Notes: generated by a model from the letters alone, not told the origin. DNA of 64,000 bases from Ensifer sp. PDNC004 (GCF_016919405.1 NZ_CP070352.1:1550001-1614000), one strand, 5' to 3'; positions 35,985 through 45,174 are shown, counted from the first letter of the stretch. Translations and numbers: made by a program.

Positions 35985-37523
35985 ATGGAAAATATCGGTC
36001 TTTTGATCGATGGCTTCGGACACATCCTCAGCTGGAACCATATCCTGCTGATGATGATCGGCGTCACGCTCGGCATTCTGGTCGGCGTGCTGCCCGGCCT
36101 CGGCGCGCCGAACGGCGTTTCGCTGCTCTTGCCGCTGACGTTCTCGATGGATCCCATCTCCGCCATCATCCTGCTCTCCTGCATGTACTGGGGCGCGCTC
36201 TTTGGCGGATCGACCACATCGATCCTGTTCAACATTCCCGGCGAACCCTCGTCGGTGGCGACCACGTTCGACGGCTACCCGATGGCGAAAGCCGGGCAGG
36301 CGAGCCGGGCACTGACGCTCGCCTTCGTTTCCGCCGGCATCGGTGCGCTCGCCGGCGTCGTGATGATCACGCTGCTTTCCGGATGGGTTGCGAACTTCGC
36401 GCTGCGCTTCTCGTCGCCGGAATATTTCGCCGTCTATTTCCTGGCTTTTGCAAGCTTCATATCGATGGGCGCGCAATCGCCCTTCAAGACGCTCGTCTCG
36501 ATGATGCTCGGCTTTGCCCTTGCATCCGTGGGCATGGACACGATCTCCGGCGACCTGCGCCTGACCTTCGATATCCCGACCCTGATCAAGGGCGTCAGTT
36601 TCCTGATCGCGGTCATGGGCCTCTTCGGTATCGGCGAACTGCTGCTGACGACGGAAGAAGGTCTGCGCTTCGAAGGCATCAAGGCGCGCGTCAAGCTCGT
36701 CGAGATCGGTCGCACGCTGGTCGAGATCCCGCGCTACTGGTTCACGATCCTGCGCTCGACGATCATCGGCATCTGGATGGGGATCACGCCCGCCGGCCCG
36801 ACCGCCGCGTCGTTCATGAGCTACGGCGTTGCCCGCCGCTCGGCCCGTGACAAGTCGAAGTTCGGCAAGGGCGACCCGCGCGGCGTCGTCGCACCCGAAA
36901 CCGCCGACCATTCGGCCGGCACCTCGGCGCTTCTGCCGATGCTGGCGCTCGGCGTTCCCGGCTCGGCAACCGCGGCCGTCATGATGGGCGGCCTGATGAT
37001 CTGGGGTCTTACCCCCGGCCCGATGCTCTTTACCGAGCGGCCGGACTTCGTCTGGGGCCTGATCGCGTCCATGTATCTCGGTAACGTCGTCGCCGTGTTC
37101 CTGGTGATCGCCACCGTGCCGCTCTACGCCTCGATCCTGCGCGTGCCCTTTGCGATCATCGGCCCGATCATCGTCGCCGTCATCTTCTCCGGCGCCTATC
37201 AGGTGGCAAACTCGGTCTCCGACATCTTCATGGTTATCGGCTTTGGCGTGCTTGGCTATGTCTTCAAGAAGCTCGACTACCCGCTGGCGCCGCTGGTTCT
37301 GGCCATGGTGCTCGGCGACAAGGCTGAGGACGCCTTCCGCCAGTCGATGCTTCTTTCCGGCGGTACCCTGAACATCTTCTGGTCAAATCCGCTGGTTTCC
37401 TCTCTGATGGCGCTTGCTCTTGCCCTTCTGCTGTCGCCGCTTGTCTTCGGGCTGATCGGCCTGGTCCGCAAGCGCAGCCAAGATGCGGCTCCCCCGCATG
37501 GCGACGGCAGCGCGGCGGCTTGA
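35985..37523 (+). CDS. TTT transporter large permease (TctA family)
   Basis: A 512-residue polytopic protein of the usual TctA length. Conserved blocks are GILVGVLPGLGAPNGVSLLLPLTF near residue 30, LFGGSTTSILFNIPGEPSSVATTFDGYPMA, and DHSAGTSALLPMLALGVPGSATAAVMMGGLMIWGLTPGP mid-protein. It is the transport channel driven by an ion gradient. GGGAGGAATGAC precedes the ATG. It is encoded between tctB-like and the TIM-barrel gene of the same operon. Confidence 0.9.
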   Translation: MENIGLLIDGFGHILSWNHILLMMIGVTLGILVGVLPGLGAPNGVSLLLPLTFSMDPISAIILLSCMYWGALFGGSTTSILFNIPGEPSSVATTFDGYPMAKAGQASRALTLAFVSAGIGALAGVVMITLLSGWVANFALRFSSPEYFAVYFLAFASFISMGAQSPFKTLVSMMLGFALASVGMDTISGDLRLTFDIPTLIKGVSFLIAVMGLFGIGELLLTTEEGLRFEGIKARVKLVEIGRTLVEIPRYWFTILRSTIIGIWMGITPAGPTAASFMSYGVARRSARDKSKFGKGDPRGVVAPETADHSAGTSALLPMLALGVPGSATAAVMMGGLMIWGLTPGPMLFTERPDFVWGLIASMYLGNVVAVFLVIATVPLYASILRVPFAIIGPIIVAVIFSGAYQVANSVSDIFMVIGFGVLGYVFKKLDYPLAPLVLAMVLGDKAEDAFRQSMLLSGGTLNIFWSNPLVSSLMALALALLLSPLVFGLIGLVRKRSQDAAPPHGDGSAAA

Positions 37524-37612
37524 CGGAGCCGCCGCACCCCAAACGAGCGCATCGGAAAAACGCGGCGCGGCCCCCCTTCGGGACTGCGTCGCAAGAATGA
37601 GTGAGGAAAACC

Positions 37613-38551
37613 ATGGCGAACCCATCGCGCAAATGGACCCGTGAAACCTGGCCGATCGCGGCCGCGATGATCCAGTACCCGAACTTGGCTGCCGATGGCA
37701 GCTCCGTTCAGGATCAGTCGGTCGAACAATGGGCAGAAACGCTCGCCGATGTCGTCGACGCCGGCTTCACCGAACTCGACCCGACCGACAGCTGGATCCG
37801 GCTCGCCGATCTGTCGGCCTCGCGCCGGGATGACTTCGTCAAGCTGACGCGAGACCTCGGCCTTTCCATGCCGGCGATCTCGACGGCGCGTCGTAGCGTC
37901 ATCGATCCCGAGCATGGCGACGAATATCTCGCCTATGGGCATCGGGTCATCGACACGGCTGCGGCGATCGGCGCGGGCTCGGTCTCCTTCGGCTTCTTCG
38001 GACCCTTGACCGACGCCCAGAAGAAGGCGCTCTGGTTCTGGACCGTCGATGGCGTCAAGAACCCGGAAGAACCGGCAATCTGGCAGAAGGCGGTTCAGCG
38101 CATCCGCGAACTCGGTCGCCATGCCGAGGAACTCGGCATCGAGCTCGCGCTCGAAATGTACGAGGACACCTATATCGGCTCGGCCGACAGCGCCGTGCGA
38201 TTCGTTACCGATGTCGGCCTGCCGAACGTCGGCATCAATGCCGATCTCGGCAATCTCGTGCGGCTTCACCGCCCGGTCGAGCACTGGCAGCCAATGATGG
38301 CAAAGGTTGCACCCTTCGCCAAATACTGGCACGTCAAGAATTACTACCGCACCGAGGATGAGACCTCGGGTCTGGTGGTTACTCATCCGGCGCCGCTGGA
38401 ATTCGGCGTCATCAACTATCGGGCGGCGATCCGCATGGCCTTGGCGCATGGCTTCGACAGCCCGTTCCTCTGCGAGCATTACGGTGGCGACGGGCTCTCC
38501 GTCAGCGCCGCCAATCGAGACTATCTGAGGCGTATTCTGCCTCGCGACTAA
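37613..38551 (+). CDS. Sugar phosphate isomerase/epimerase-family TIM-barrel enzyme
   Basis: A 312-residue protein of the xylose-isomerase-like (AP endonuclease 2) TIM-barrel superfamily. Likely metal ligands are Glu in LALEMYED (about residue 182), Asp in GINADLGN (about 217), His in WHVKNYY (about 243) and Glu in LCEHYG (about 288). Relatives are ketose isomerases, epimerases and the 3-oxo-isoapionate decarboxylase of apionate catabolism, which yields L-erythrulose. The last is attractive because a DhaK-like kinase follows directly. The exact reaction is not established by the sequence. Confidence 0.75.
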   Translation: MANPSRKWTRETWPIAAAMIQYPNLAADGSSVQDQSVEQWAETLADVVDAGFTELDPTDSWIRLADLSASRRDDFVKLTRDLGLSMPAISTARRSVIDPEHGDEYLAYGHRVIDTAAAIGAGSVSFGFFGPLTDAQKKALWFWTVDGVKNPEEPAIWQKAVQRIRELGRHAEELGIELALEMYEDTYIGSADSAVRFVTDVGLPNVGINADLGNLVRLHRPVEHWQPMMAKVAPFAKYWHVKNYYRTEDETSGLVVTHPAPLEFGVINYRAAIRMALAHGFDSPFLCEHYGGDGLSVSAANRDYLRRILPRD

Positions 38552-38564
38552 GGGAAGAGACGCG

Positions 38565-40283
38565 ATGACCACAATCTTTGACGCACCGGAAGAATTTGCG
38601 ACGACCGCGCTTGCCGGATTCAGCTCGATCTACGCGCGCAACGTCCGTCTCGTGAAGGGCGGGGTCGTGCGCTCGACCAAGGTGCCGAAGGGCAAGGTCG
38701 CCGTCGTCGTTGGCGGCGGCTCCGGCCACTATCCGGCCTTTGCCGGCTATGTCGGCCCGGGCATGGCGGATGCGGCCGTGGCAGGCGATGTCTTTGCCTC
38801 GCCGTCAACCGCGGCCGTTGCCCGCGTCTGCCGAGTGGCCGACCAGGGCGGCGGCGTGTTGCTCGGCTTCGGCAACTATGCCGGCGACGTCTTGAATTTC
38901 GGCGTTGCCGCCGAGCGCCTGCGCGCCGAAGGCATCGACGTGCGCATCGTGCCGGTGGCGGACGACGTTGCCAGCGCGTCGGCTGAAACGCCTGCCAAGC
39001 GCCGCGGCATCGCCGGCGACCTCTTGGTCTTCAAGGTTGCTGGAGCTGCTGCCGAAGCGGGCCTCAATCTCGATGAGGTCGAGCGCGTCACCCGTCTTGC
39101 CAACGACCGCACCATCTCCTTCGGCGTTGCTTTCGGCGGCTGCACGCTTCCGGGCGCCAAGGGACCGCTCTTCACCGTTCCGAAGGGCGAGATGGCGCTT
39201 GGTCTCGGCATCCACGGCGAGCCGGGCATCCGCGAAGAAAAGATGGTTTCGGCGACAGAATTCGCCAAGCTGCTCGTCGGCAAGCTGCTTGCCGAGCGGC
39301 CGGCTGATGTGCGCAAGGTCGCACCGCTTCTGAACGGCCTCGGCTCGACCAAATATGAAGAACTCTTCGTGCTTTGGGTCGCGATCGAAAAGGAACTGAA
39401 GGCAGCCGGCCTCGAGATCGTCGATCCGGAATGCGGTGAATTCGTCACCAGCCTCGACATGCAGGGTTGCTCGCTGACGCTGATGTGGCTGAATGACGAA
39501 CTCGAGACCTACTGGCGCGCGGCCTGCGATGCGCCGGCGCTGCGCAAGGGGGCGATCATTGCCACCGAGCCCGCGACGGACACGCTGAAGGATGACGAGG
39601 ACGCGATCTCCTTCGCGCCGGCTTCCGAGGCTTCCCGTCGGAGCGGCGTGTGCATTGCGCGGCTGATCGGCGAAATGGCCGAAGCGCTGAAGCAGGCGGA
39701 AGACGAGCTCGGTCGCATCGACGCATTTGCCGGTGACGGCGACCACGGACAGGGTATGCGCCGCGGTTCGGCGGCGGCGGACGAAGCGGCAAAGGCCGCT
39801 GTGGCTGCCGGCGCAGGTGCCGCCAGCGTGCTGGCGGTGGCGGGCGATGCCTGGGCGGACCGGGCCGGCGGCACGTCGGGTGCGATCTGGGGCCTGCTGC
39901 TGCGCGCCTGGAGCAATGCCTTCAACGATGATGCAGCCCCGAGCGATGCCGCTGTTGTCGACGGCGCCCGCCGTGCGCTCGATGGCGTGACCCGCCTCGG
40001 CCGCGCCCGTATCGGCGACAAGACGCTGGTCGATGCGCTGGTGCCTTTCGTCGAGACCCTCGAGCGCGAGTTTGCCGCCGGAAGGCCGCTGATCGAGGCA
40101 TGGCAGGCGGCGGCAAAGGCTGCGACCGAAGCGGCCGAAGCCACGTCCAGCCTGACGCCGAAGCTTGGCCGTGCACGGCCGCTCGCCGAAAAGAGCATCG
40201 GCCATCCGGACGCTGGCGCCGTTTCGCTGGCGCTGACGGCTCGCGTTGCCGCCGGTGTGCTGGCGCAGGCAGCAAAGGCCTGA
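38565..40283 (+). CDS. DhaK-DhaL fusion ketose kinase
   Basis: A 572-residue ATP-dependent kinase. The DhaK domain (about 1-335) has GGGSGHYPA (50-58) and His217 (GLGIHGEPG), the residue that binds the ketose carbonyl covalently. The DhaL domain (about 355-572) has the Mg-ATP motif DAFAGDGDHGQGM and the loop DRAGGTSGAIWG. It should phosphorylate dihydroxyacetone or erythrulose, as the erythrulose kinases of this family do. It ends the PdxA-like/TTT operon and presumably traps the ketose made by the upstream enzymes. Confidence 0.87.
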   Translation: MTTIFDAPEEFATTALAGFSSIYARNVRLVKGGVVRSTKVPKGKVAVVVGGGSGHYPAFAGYVGPGMADAAVAGDVFASPSTAAVARVCRVADQGGGVLLGFGNYAGDVLNFGVAAERLRAEGIDVRIVPVADDVASASAETPAKRRGIAGDLLVFKVAGAAAEAGLNLDEVERVTRLANDRTISFGVAFGGCTLPGAKGPLFTVPKGEMALGLGIHGEPGIREEKMVSATEFAKLLVGKLLAERPADVRKVAPLLNGLGSTKYEELFVLWVAIEKELKAAGLEIVDPECGEFVTSLDMQGCSLTLMWLNDELETYWRAACDAPALRKGAIIATEPATDTLKDDEDAISFAPASEASRRSGVCIARLIGEMAEALKQAEDELGRIDAFAGDGDHGQGMRRGSAAADEAAKAAVAAGAGAASVLAVAGDAWADRAGGTSGAIWGLLLRAWSNAFNDDAAPSDAAVVDGARRALDGVTRLGRARIGDKTLVDALVPFVETLEREFAAGRPLIEAWQAAAKAATEAAEATSSLTPKLGRARPLAEKSIGHPDAGAVSLALTARVAAGVLAQAAKA

Positions 40284-40622
40284 GATTAATTGTCTCCTCC
40301 GATCGGGCGGCGTCGCCGCCCGACCGGAAACCTCTCCCGAGGTGACCGCCTCCCTCTGCGCCGTTCGGCGCCGCCGTCACACGATGCCGCGCCAACACGT
40401 GTCGGCAGAAGGCTCAAATCCCGCCTTTCGTGGCTTTTTCAACACTATCTGCAGTCATTGTTGGGGAAACCCGGCCAATTTTATCATCTGCTAAAAGCTT
40501 GCCACGGAATTGCCCGATCGCGGGCTATGGCTTTGTTTTCCTGCAGCGTGCGCTATGTTTTTGAGTTCGTGTGCCGCCGGTCAAATGACAATCATTTCTG
40601 ACGTTCCGAGAAGGAGACAAGA
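40284..40622. other. Intergenic region with a stem-loop and the DUF992 promoter
   Basis: These 339 bases contain no credible gene. A GC-rich first part holds the stem-loop at 40303-40323. The second part (from about 40430) is richer in AT and should hold the promoter of the DUF992 gene, which has GAAGGAGAC before its ATG. Confidence 0.5.
40303..40323 (+). terminator. Stem-loop after the PdxA-like/TTT/kinase operon
   Basis: A perfect 9-bp GC-rich stem (TCGGGCGGC with GCCGCCCGA, loop GTC) 19 bases after the kinase stop. The downstream T-run is lacking, so it may need Rho. Confidence 0.55.
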
Positions 40623-41147
40623 ATGAAAAAGAGTTTTGCCGTGAAGGTGTCCGCAGCGTCTCTGGTTCTCGCTGGCGCGATCGCCGCAAACGCAGCCGAT
40701 CTCGCGACAGTTCAACCGCAGCCTGAGCCCGACACCAGCAATGGCGTGAAGATCGGCTACCTCGACTGCAACATTGCCGGCGGTGTCGGCTACGTGCTCG
40801 GGTCGGCCAAGGAAGTCGATTGCGTCTTCCGCTCGACCATGGGTGCTGAAGCCTCCGACCACTATTCCGGCGCCATCCGCAAGATGGGCGTCGATGTCGG
40901 CTTCACGACGCAGAGCCGCCTGATCTGGGCCGTGTTCGCACCGACCGCCGGCTACCACCGCGGCTCGCTCGGCGGCCTCTATCAGGGTGCAACCGCGGAA
41001 GCGACCGTCGGCGCCGGTATCGGTGCCAACATCCTCGTCGGCGGCACGTCCGGGTCCATCCACCTGCAGACGATCAGCGTGACCGGCCAGATTGGCCTCA
41101 ACCTGGCCGCAACCGGCACGTCGATGACGCTGACGGCCGTCAACTAA
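40623..41147 (+). CDS. DUF992 exported protein
   Basis: A 174-residue protein with a signal peptide (residues 1-24, LAGAIAANAADLATV) and a DUF992 domain (VKIGYLDCNIAGGVGYVLGSAKEVDCVF, followed by a Gly/Ala/Thr-rich second half). The two Cys of that block could form a disulphide. Family members are periplasmic or outer-membrane associated in alphaproteobacteria and have no known role. It is monocistronic, with a good ribosome site and a stem-loop downstream. Confidence 0.82.
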   Translation: MKKSFAVKVSAASLVLAGAIAANAADLATVQPQPEPDTSNGVKIGYLDCNIAGGVGYVLGSAKEVDCVFRSTMGAEASDHYSGAIRKMGVDVGFTTQSRLIWAVFAPTAGYHRGSLGGLYQGATAEATVGAGIGANILVGGTSGSIHLQTISVTGQIGLNLAATGTSMTLTAVN

Positions 41148-41210
41148 CGTCCGGCGTCGGGCCGCTGCTCCTCCCATGGGTGGCTCGGCAGGGACACATA
41201 TGACAACAAA

Positions 41211-41241
41211 GGCACCGCACACTCAGACGAGCGTGCGGTGC
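41211..41241. terminator. Stem-loop between the DUF992 and DUF922 genes
   Basis: A perfect 10-bp stem (GGCACCGCAC with GTGCGGTGCC, 11-base loop) lies 63 bases after the DUF992 stop. Short T-rich tracts flank it on both sides, so it may terminate transcription in either direction. Confidence 0.65.
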
Positions 41242-41333
41242 CTTCGCACTTTGCGCTGTTGCCATCCTCCGATTCGCGGTTAAGGAAGGCCGGCAGGAGT
41301 TGGCGCCGTAAGAGCGAATGTCGAGGGACCGGA

Positions 41334-41930
41334 TTGAACAGAAGCCTATGCTTTGGGTTGATTGCCCTTTGTTTCGCAAGCGCGCCGCACACCGCCTCGG
41401 CGGAATGGCAGCCGGTCGAAAAGGAAGCGCTCTACACCGTTAACGGACAGACGGGCGCGGAACTCTATGCCTCGATCGGCGAGCGCGGCCCCAAGGCTGG
41501 TATCGGCAGGGCGATTGCCCACACCAATTTCAAGCTGACCTGGACGCGGAAGTATGAGCAGCAGAGCGGCGCCTGTGTGCTGGCGGTGGCAAAGCCGAAG
41601 CTGATCATCACCTACACCCTGCCGAAACCGGCAAAGCCGCTGCCTTCAGGCACGCGCGAGAACTGGGACGTCTTCATCGACGGCGTACGCAAGCACGAGC
41701 TCGTACATGGTGACTTCATCAAGGAGATGGTGCGCGCGATCGAGCAGGCAACGTTGGGGCTGACCGTTCCCGACGATCCGAAGTGCCGCAAGATCAGAAC
41801 AGTCATGACCGAGCGCCTCGGTGCGCTCTCGCAGGTGCAACGCCAGCGCAGCCGCGACTTCGACCAGGTCGAACTGACAGACGGCGGCAACATTCATCAG
41901 TTGATCCTGAAGCTGGTGAACGGGCCGTAA
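41334..41930 (+). CDS. DUF922 exported protein with an HExxH-type motif
   Basis: A protein of about 198 residues with a signal peptide (LNRSLCFGLIALCFASAPHTASAEW). The mature part matches DUF922, a family predicted to be secreted Zn-dependent proteases. The motif KHELVHGDF supplies HELVH. Two Cys (GACVLAV and DPKCRKI) may form a disulphide. The start is set at TTG 41334 because GAGGGA lies five bases upstream and it opens directly on the signal peptide; the frame is open further up to 41238 through the stem-loop. Protease activity is unproven. Confidence 0.72.
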   Translation: MNRSLCFGLIALCFASAPHTASAEWQPVEKEALYTVNGQTGAELYASIGERGPKAGIGRAIAHTNFKLTWTRKYEQQSGACVLAVAKPKLIITYTLPKPAKPLPSGTRENWDVFIDGVRKHELVHGDFIKEMVRAIEQATLGLTVPDDPKCRKIRTVMTERLGALSQVQRQRSRDFDQVELTDGGNIHQLILKLVNGP

Positions 41931-41962
41931 CGGCGCCGAACCTGTGCCCGGCGCCGTATCAC

Positions 41963-42577
41963 TCAGGCGTAGCGCACCAAAAATTCCTCGGCCGTCAGTT
42001 CGCGGAAATCGTCGAGTGCGCGGCGCAGGCGCTGGTGGTCCCAGTCCCACCAGGAGAGCGCGTCCATGCGTTCGCCGATGCCTTCGTTGAAGCGGGCACG
42101 GATGAGCTTGGCCGGCACGCCGCCGACGATGGTGTAGGGCTCGACGTCCTTCGAGACGACGGCGCCGGCGCCGATCACCGCGCCATTGCCGACAGTGACG
42201 CCCGGCAGGATGGTGGCGCCGTGGCCGATCCACACATCATGGCCGATCGTCACCCGGTTCGAGCGCCGCCAGGCGAAAAGGTCGTGGTCGAGTTGGGTAT
42301 CGTCCCAATAGTTCGGCGCGCGATAGGTGAAGTGATGCAGCGTCGCCCGCCAGGTCGGGTGGTTGGTGGCGTTGATGCGCACGGCGGCTGCGATGTTGAC
42401 GAACTTGCCGATCGTTGCGCACCAGATCGAGCCGTCCTGCATGATGTAGGAGTAGTCGCCGAACTCGACCTCGTCGAGCCTTGAGCGCTCCTGCACTTCG
42501 GTGTAGCGGCCGAGCGTCGAATTGTTGACGCTCGCCGTCGGGTGGATAAAGGGCTCGAGCCCGAGCTTCTGGCTCAT
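41963..42577 (-). CDS. Hexapeptide-repeat transferase of the C-P lyase operon
   Basis: A 204-residue left-handed beta-helix protein with an imperfect hexad pattern (VTIGHDVWIGHGATILPGVTVGNGAVIGAGAVVSKDVEPYTIVGGVPAKLI). It matches the group of DapH/CAT-like acetyltransferases found in phosphonate operons. Its start overlaps the phnL stop by four bases. It might acetylate an aminophosphonate or an intermediate, comparable to PhnO but of a different fold. The substrate is not known. Confidence 0.85.
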   Translation of the reverse strand: MSQKLGLEPFIHPTASVNNSTLGRYTEVQERSRLDEVEFGDYSYIMQDGSIWCATIGKFVNIAAAVRINATNHPTWRATLHHFTYRAPNYWDDTQLDHDLFAWRRSNRVTIGHDVWIGHGATILPGVTVGNGAVIGAGAVVSKDVEPYTIVGGVPAKLIRARFNEGIGERMDALSWWDWDHQRLRRALDDFRELTAEEFLVRYA

Positions 42578-43281
42578 GCGGCAGCCTTTCGCGGGGAAAA
42601 CGCGGAGACGTCGAGGATGCGGTCGGCAACCGCGTCACGGACTTCCTCGTCATGGAAGATGCCGATCAGCGCGGTGCCCTTGGTCTTCTTCTCGGCGATC
42701 AGTTCGACGACGACCGCCCGGTTCTTCGCGTCGAGCGAAGCGGTGGGCTCGTCGAGCAGCAGGATCTTGTGGTCGGTGATGAAACCACGGGCGATGTTGA
42801 CGCGCTGCTGCTCGCCACCGGAGAAGGTTGCCGGTGGCAGGCTCCAGAGTTCGCGCGGCAAGTTGAGCTTGTTCAGCAGTTCGGCCGCATGGGTGCGGGC
42901 CTCTTCGAGCGGCATGCCACGGGCCTGCAGCGGCTCGGCGACGATGTCGAGCGAGGAGACGCGCGGCACGACCCGCAGGAACTGGCTGACATAGCCGAGC
43001 GTGGTGCGTCGGACTTCAAGCACGGTGCGCGGCTCGGCGGTTGCGAGGTTCACCAGCTTGCCGTCGTGATCCATCAGAATCTGGCCTTCATCGACGCCAT
43101 AATTGCCGTAGAGCATTTTCAGGATCGAGCTTTTGCCAACGCCGGAGGGGCCGCCGAGAACGACGCATTCGCCCGCCTTCACCGAGAAGGAGACGTTGGC
43201 GACGACCGGCCGGCGAATACCGTCGCGCAGGTGCATGGTGAAGCTTTTGGCGACTTCGGAAACAACAAGTGGCGTAGCCAT
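42574..43281 (-). CDS. phnL: Phosphonate C-P lyase system ATP-binding protein PhnL
   Basis: A 235-residue ABC-type ATPase. Walker A GGPSGVGKSS, signature FSGGEQQRV, Walker B ILLLDEPTAS and the switch FHDEE are seen. PhnL associates with PhnK and the core complex PhnGHIJ; it is not a membrane transporter ATPase. It follows phnK after two bases and overlaps the transferase gene. Confidence 0.92.
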   Translation of the reverse strand: MATPLVVSEVAKSFTMHLRDGIRRPVVANVSFSVKAGECVVLGGPSGVGKSSILKMLYGNYGVDEGQILMDHDGKLVNLATAEPRTVLEVRRTTLGYVSQFLRVVPRVSSLDIVAEPLQARGMPLEEARTHAAELLNKLNLPRELWSLPPATFSGGEQQRVNIARGFITDHKILLLDEPTASLDAKNRAVVVELIAEKKTKGTALIGIFHDEEVRDAVADRILDVSAFSPRKAAA

Positions 43282-43283
43282 GA

Positions 43284-44060
43284 TTAGACCTGCAAAATCG
43301 AGGAGACGAGGAGCTGGGTATAGGGCTCGCGCGGATCGTCGAGCACGCGGTCGGTCAAACCCTGCTCGATCACGGCGCCATCCTTCATCACCATCATTCG
43401 GTGGGAAAGAAGACGCGCGACGGCGAGGTCGTGGGTGACGATGATGGCGGCAAGGCCGAGGTCGTGCACGAGGCCGCGCACCAGGTCGAGCAGGCGCGCC
43501 TGTACCGAAACGTCGAGGCCGCCGGTGGGCTCATCCATGAAGACGAGGCGGGGTGAGGTGACGAGGTTGCGGGCGATCTGCAGGCGCTGGCGCATGCCGC
43601 CCGAAAAGGCGCGCGGCTGGTCGTCGATACGGTCGATGCCGATTTCCACCCGCTCCAGCCAGTCGCTGGCAGTGGCGCGGATGTTGCCGTAGTGGCGATC
43701 GCCGACGGCCATCAGCCGTTCGCCGACATTGGCGCCGGCAGACACGGTCATGCGCAGGCCATCGGCCGGGTTCTGGTGCACGAAGCCCCAGTCGGTGCGC
43801 ATCAGGAAGCGGCGCTCGGCCTCGCCCATGCGGGCAAGGTCGCGGTACTGGCCGTCGCGCATGTGATATTCGACGATGCCCGACGTCGGCATCAGGCGCG
43901 TCGACAGGCAGGACAGAAGCGTCGTCTTGCCGGAGCCGGACTCGCCGACGATGGCGAGCACTTCGCCGGCATAGAGCTCGAAGGAGACATTGCGGCAGCC
44001 GATGCGGCTTCCGTAGAACTTCGAGACGTCGTTCACTTTCAGAAGCGGGAGCGTACTCAT
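43284..44060 (-). CDS. phnK: Phosphonate C-P lyase system ATP-binding protein PhnK
   Basis: A 258-residue ABC-type ATPase. Walker A is GESGSGKTT, the signature is FSGGMRQRL, Walker B is LVFMDEPTGG and the switch His is in VTHDLAV. In the known complex, PhnK binds PhnJ on the PhnGHIJ core. The start at 44060 (MSTLPLLKVNDVSKFYG) overlaps the phnJ stop by four bases. An upstream in-frame start at 44123 is unlikely. Confidence 0.92.
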   Translation of the reverse strand: MSTLPLLKVNDVSKFYGSRIGCRNVSFELYAGEVLAIVGESGSGKTTLLSCLSTRLMPTSGIVEYHMRDGQYRDLARMGEAERRFLMRTDWGFVHQNPADGLRMTVSAGANVGERLMAVGDRHYGNIRATASDWLERVEIGIDRIDDQPRAFSGGMRQRLQIARNLVTSPRLVFMDEPTGGLDVSVQARLLDLVRGLVHDLGLAAIIVTHDLAVARLLSHRMMVMKDGAVIEQGLTDRVLDDPREPYTQLLVSSILQV

Positions 44061-44935
44061 TCTGCGGCCTCCTGGCGTGCGAGCATGTGACCTGCATGGC
44101 CACAGGCGCGGCGGTCTTCGCAATGATCGGTATCGGAGCAGACGAACATTCGTCCGCCCTTGTCGTCGAGGATCACCTCGTCGAGATAGACGTCCTCTGC
44201 GCCGCAGAGCGCGCAGGGCTTGTCGAAGCTCTGGATCTCGAAGGGATGGTCGTCGAAATCGAGGCTGACGACTTCGGTATAGGGCGGCACGGCATAGATC
44301 CGCTTTTCGCGGCCAGCGCCGAAGAGCTGGAGGGCTTCCGACATGTGCATCTTCGGATTGTCGAACTTCGGCGTCGGCGACGGGTCCATCACGTAGCGAC
44401 CCTCGACCTTCACCGGATAGGCATAGGTCGTGGCGATATGGCCGTTGCGGGCGATGTCCTCGTAGAGCTTCACATGCATCAGCCCGTATTCCTCGAGCGC
44501 ATGCATCTTGCGCGTTTCGGTCTCGCGCGGCTCAAGGAAACGCAGTGGTTCCGGGATCGGCACCTGGTAGACGAGCGTCTGACCCTCGGAGAGCTTTTCC
44601 TCAGGGATGCGGTGGCGCGTCTGGATTATCGTCGCCTCTTTCGTCCGGGTGGTGACGGCGACGTCAGCGACCTTCTGGAAGAAGGCGCGGATCGAGACCG
44701 CGTTGGTTGTGTCGTCGGCGCCCTGGTCGATGACCTTCAAGACGTCCTGCGGACCGAGGATCGAGGCGGTGACCTGCACGCCGCCGGTGCCCCAGCCGTA
44801 GGGCATCGGCATTTCGCGCGACGCAAATGGAACCTGGTAGCCGGGAATGGCGATCGCCTTCAGGATCGCGCGGCGGATCATGCGCTTGGTTTGTTCGTCC
44901 AGATAGGCGAAATTATAGGTAGCAAGGTCGTTCAC
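44057..44935 (-). CDS. phnJ: C-P lyase radical SAM subunit PhnJ
   Basis: A 292-residue subunit that cleaves the C-P bond of ribosyl alkylphosphonate phosphate by radical SAM chemistry. The 4Fe-4S/catalytic cysteines have the family spacing C-x2-C-x21-C-x5-C at Cys241, Cys244, Cys266 and Cys272, and the radical-bearing Gly is Gly32 (AIPGYQVPF). These are the same numbers as in E. coli PhnJ. The start codon is GTG. A 265-base segment separates it from phnI, which is unusual. Confidence 0.95.
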   Translation of the reverse strand: MNDLATYNFAYLDEQTKRMIRRAILKAIAIPGYQVPFASREMPMPYGWGTGGVQVTASILGPQDVLKVIDQGADDTTNAVSIRAFFQKVADVAVTTRTKEATIIQTRHRIPEEKLSEGQTLVYQVPIPEPLRFLEPRETETRKMHALEEYGLMHVKLYEDIARNGHIATTYAYPVKVEGRYVMDPSPTPKFDNPKMHMSEALQLFGAGREKRIYAVPPYTEVVSLDFDDHPFEIQSFDKPCALCGAEDVYLDEVILDDKGGRMFVCSDTDHCEDRRACGHAGHMLARQEAAE

Positions 44936-44979
44936 CGCTGATTACCCTTGAGTGTGTAGACCGCTGATGAGGCCAGGAT

Positions 44980-45174
44980 TTGAGCGAGATTTTCGTCTGG
45001 GTGATTGGGATCTTCTTGGTGTGTTCCGCGGTTGCCGGCCTGTTCGGCATTGCCCGCCGGCCGCAGCGCGAGCCGGAGAGCAGGGCGCGTAAGAACGACG
45101 GAGGTGGCGACGCCGGTGGCGTCTATGCCGGTGATGGCGGCGATTGCGGCGGCGGGGACGGTGGCGGCGACTGA
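44980..45174 (+). CDS. Candidate small membrane protein with a Gly/Asp-rich tail, antisense within the phn operon
   Basis: A 64-residue frame opposite to the phn genes, in the gap between phnI and phnJ. It begins at TTG behind a weak AGG. It has one membrane helix (IFVWVIGIFLVCSAVAGLFGIA), a basic stretch, then a Gly/Asp tail with one Cys (DCGGGDGGGD). Small proteins of this make-up occur in other alphaproteobacteria, and codon third positions are mostly G/C. A competing 90-codon frame on the minus strand (44932-45204) overlaps phnI and phnJ by exactly 3-4 bases at each end. Which is real is not settled. Confidence 0.45.
   Translation: MSEIFVWVIGIFLVCSAVAGLFGIARRPQREPESRARKNDGGGDAGGVYAGDGGDCGGGDGGGD

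Noticed and set aside
38805..40205. Minus-strand frame of 466 codons opposite the DhaK-DhaL kinase
   Set aside because: It mirrors a well conserved kinase and has shadow-frame composition.
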